A stretch of DNA of 20,176 nt. Source: Gryganskiella cystojenkinii. Its lineage: Eukaryota > Mortierellomycota > Mortierellomycetes > Mortierellales > Mortierellaceae. Below, in pieces: positions 17,664 to 20,176 of the stretch. The position numbers and the translations under genes are program-made. The stretch spans positions 1 through 20,176 of the forward strand of contig JAAAIG010000307.1 of the NCBI GenBank assembly GCA_015852425.1, given 5' to 3'. Under the pieces are notes generated by a model. It had not been told where the DNA came from, made no database searches, and saw only the letters and a list, made by a program, of their open reading frames with translations. How positions within the stretch are numbered: position 1 is the first letter of the stretch; every line of letters begins with the position of its first letter.

Positions 17664-19482
17664 TTAAACCAAATACTCGGCCAGTCGTTCCACGACATAG
17701 GACATGGAAGGGCGTTTCTTGGGATCTTTGCGCCACATATCCTGGATCAGGAGCAGGAGTGAAGGTGGATATCTGCGAAGTTTCTCCAGAGGAGGACGTA
17801 CATCCTTGTCTCTTACGGCCTCATAGAGCTGATGTTCTGTCAGGTTGTGATAGGGGAACCCGAGCTCAGCCCAGGACAAGATTTCCCAAAAGATCAACCC
17901 ACAGGCATAGACATCAACCTTTTCAGTGTATCTTGGATTCGGTGTCCAAAATTCGGGGGCTATTGGAGCGTACGAGTGGATGGAGATTAATTGACAAAGT
18001 CAGAAACACGAGTAGAGAGAGAACCCATGAATCATGATCAGATTCTTTTTGGAAAAAAAAAAATACGTTTATAAAAACATACCTTGCCAGTTGGGAGTGC
18101 CGCACTGGGTATGAAGGGACGCGTTAGCCTTTGGACGGATGCGAGCGAGTCCGAAATCGTTGATTTTGGCCCTATTATCCGACGAGATCAAGACGTTCAT
18201 CGATTTCATATCCTAATTGATACAATGGAGAATACCTTGAAACGTTAGCAAATGATTATCGTCATCCTCATTATTCATTATTCACCATTGCTATTTTTTC
18301 TGTTTACCCTGTGGATGATGCTTGGTCGCCTTGTGTGAAGGTAGGAGACACCCAGAGCGATATCATGCATGAACATGATCTATTAAGATATGTTGGAAAA
18401 GCATTAGCTTACACGATTCGAGCACATGACGGCGAATGGAGACGATAAAACAAAAGGTATACATACCATTTGACCGAAGGACGGTTTGCGGACCCTACGC
18501 ATATGGTCATAGAGGTCCCCGTTCTCACATAGCTCGGTAACGATACAAAGATGACGAACGTTGGTGCAGACACCAATGAAACGAACAATGTTTTCGTTTC
18601 GCAGTTGTCTAGTTTGTTTCGCAAATAAGCAATCGTAAGTTATTCAATCAAAAGAAGGGGGGAAGTGTGTGTATGGGGAAGGGAGGGGGAATGAATAAGA
18701 AACTCCAGCCCAACACAAAATCTCACCACACGCACTTACTTTAACACATTAATCTCATGCTTCATCTCTTTGAGCTCCAGCTCTGAAAAGTTTTGGATGC
18801 GAAGTTCACCGATGGCCACCTCTTCCTATTTTTTGTTGAACGAAGTATCTTTTTGATCAGCCAAACCACCCCCTAGCTTGAGAGCAACATTGAGCAATAG
18901 AGCTGTCAAGATGGTTACCCCTTGGTATGTTCCTGCATAACAATCCTTGAACCCTCCGGATCCGAGTTTTCGACCGACCGTGAGTTGTTCGTACGCGATT
19001 TCGCCGTGGAAGTTAGCATCGACCAACAAAGAGTTGAGATAGGTGGTATTGAGCGGTGTCTTCTTCGTCACCGGTGCAGGTTCCATGGAGCAAAGTTGTG
19101 GAGTTGAAGGGCCAGGGACAGGCTTTGCCTTTTTCTAAAATGAAGTACAACATCAAAAAGAATACTTGCTGTCAGCACGGGAACGACCAGAGAGCTTCTC
19201 ACCATGCGTGCCAGGACTTTGCAGTCGTTTGAAAGCACTTACCCAGTTGAGAAGATGGCGAATAAGAGTTTGCTTCTCACCCTCCGAAGGGAGACCGCGT
19301 TCATGGCATAGCGTCACCAGATCAGCCTTGATGCGACGGTTCAGAGTCGTCTCCGTCTCGTTCTCGAGTCCTTCGTCTACATGTCGTTCGATGGTTTGGA
19401 ATCCCCTGCCGACAAACATGGGAATGGCCTTGGGCAGAGTCAAGGGGCGGTACTCAAAGTAACCGTGTGCGTTTCTCAGCAT
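17664..19482 (-). CDS. TKL-like protein kinase with N-terminal SAP domain and WNK-like lysine placement
   Basis: Seven exons on the minus strand: 19482-19243, 19134-18919, 18825-18740, 18608-18467, 18379-18308, 18212-18083 and 17959-17664; frame kept, 393 aa. Residues 46-80 match a SAP domain (IKADLVTLCHERGLPSEGEK, then LIRHLLNW), a helix-extended-loop-helix fold that usually binds DNA. The kinase domain follows: glycine loop GSGGFK at 138-143, VAIG at 155-158 where VAIK is expected, a Glu in helix C (KHEINVL, about 176), HRDMKSMN at 251-258, NDFGLAR at 270-276, APE at 296-298, and a C-lobe ending with RPSMSYVVERL. Every catalytic residue but the VAIK lysine is present. The frame opens 35 codons earlier, at 19587, but a TATA-like element at 19597-19605 would be too close, and ATG 19482 has a better context (ACCATG). 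A Ser/Thr or dual-specificity kinase is expected; nuclear location is inferred from SAP. Confidence 0.92.
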
Positions 19483-19587
19483 GGTCGTGGTTGCTATGGT
19501 GTTATATTTAGATTGGCTGGAGGAAGGTTTTGGATTATCAGAATGAAAGAGCTGTGAGGAGAAGTATGCGGAGAGGATTCCATCCAT

Positions 19588-20176
19588 TCCCCTGTTCTAT
19601 TTATGCAAAACTAGTCAGCATGATAAAGAGCGACAGACGGAGAGGGACACAGGAGAAAGACGCGCAATGTGGCGCGTTACCGACCCCACGTCTGTCGTCT
19701 TCAACGCGTTGGGAGAGAACGAAGAGCCACTGCATGAAAGGGTGACACCAAACAAAATAAACCAAACTTAGGTTGAATGAATGCTTGCTCCGGTGACCCA
19801 GACTCAAAAAAAGAGGGAAAAAGAAGAGACAGCCATTTGACAACAACAAAGGAAAACAACGTCATTTGTGGGTCCCATGCATTCGATGTTGTACACAACA
19901 AGTTACGGTAATTAAGTTTTACAGCTGAAGATCTGTGTGTGGAATGAACTGCACAGGAGCAATGCTGGTTTGGTGTTCCTGTAGTTTTTTTTTGTTCGAA
20001 ATCCTTCTTTTTGACCCTGACTGATGAGTCAACGGGAATCAACAGGCTGACTGACCATTATCCAAAAAAAAAAAATTCAAGGGGCGAAGACCACATGAAT
20101 AGTTGGACCCTTTCCTTTGTACTTCTGCCACATGGAAATTTGAGCGTGGTACAAAATTTTCAGGGTCTAAGGCTCG
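19588..20176. other. Upstream region of the kinase gene, no gene seen
   Basis: A- and T-rich runs (for example near 19985-19993 and 20064-20074) and short frames without motifs. A TGAGTCA site, the AP-1/Gcn4 consensus, occurs at 20025-20031, about 540 bases from the kinase ATG; a single 7-base match is weak evidence. Confidence 0.5.
19597..19605 (-). promoter_or_regulatory. TATA-like box of the kinase gene
   Basis: CATAAATAG on the minus strand lies about 115 bases upstream of the ATG at 19482 and only about 10 bases upstream of the alternative ATG at 19587. Since fungal transcripts usually start at least 25-40 bases after a TATA box, it favours the inner ATG. Confidence 0.4.

Noticed and set aside
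17664..19482. Kinase as a pseudokinase because the VAIK lysine is missing
   Set aside because: HRD, the lysine and asparagine of the catalytic loop, DFG and APE are intact and a WNK-style lysine is present in the glycine loop, so activity is more likely than not.

Overview
The window looks like nuclear DNA of an early-diverging fungus, most likely Mortierellomycota (Mortierella group). This rests on short GT-AG introns of about 70-175 bases with CTRAY-like branch points, pyrimidine-rich leaders, long A and T runs, an F-box protein of the divergent-LRR type and a TKL-like kinase. The lineage is an inference; no rRNA or other marker is present. There are no tRNA or rRNA genes, CRISPR arrays or intact transposons that I can see.

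Layout. 1-223 (-): weak candidate for the first exon and first intron of a gene running off the left edge. 1042-3093 (+): five-exon MFS drug/metabolite exporter, 557 aa. 3768-9932 (+): sixteen-exon diaphanous-related formin, 1557 aa, with every expected module (GBD/FH3, coiled coil, FH1, FH2, DAD). 10310-10863 (+): small two-exon gene of unknown function. 11172-13037 (-): intronless F-box protein. 14507-15859 and 16460-17410 (+): tandem paralogues encoding single-pass membrane proteins with a C-terminal domain of six CX3C motifs. 17664-19482 (-): seven-exon protein kinase with an N-terminal SAP domain. All exon joins given here keep the reading frame and use GT-AG borders.

The genes do not form an evident operon-like system or biosynthetic cluster. 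Cell-polarity themes recur: the formin builds actin cables, and the tandem membrane pair has the layout expected of a surface or wall-facing protein, but no functional link between them is shown by the sequence.

The most notable points are: (1) the kinase lacks the VAIK lysine (it reads VAIG) but has a lysine in the glycine-rich loop (GSGGFK), the arrangement known from WNK kinases, in a TKL-like kinase fused to a SAP domain; (2) the tandem CX3C membrane proteins, with identical cysteine spacing, an inverted (type II) sensor-like topology and a shared duplicated promoter; (3) a WH2-like motif between the two polyproline blocks of the formin FH1; (4) a 17-base near-identical direct repeat on either side of the F-box gene.
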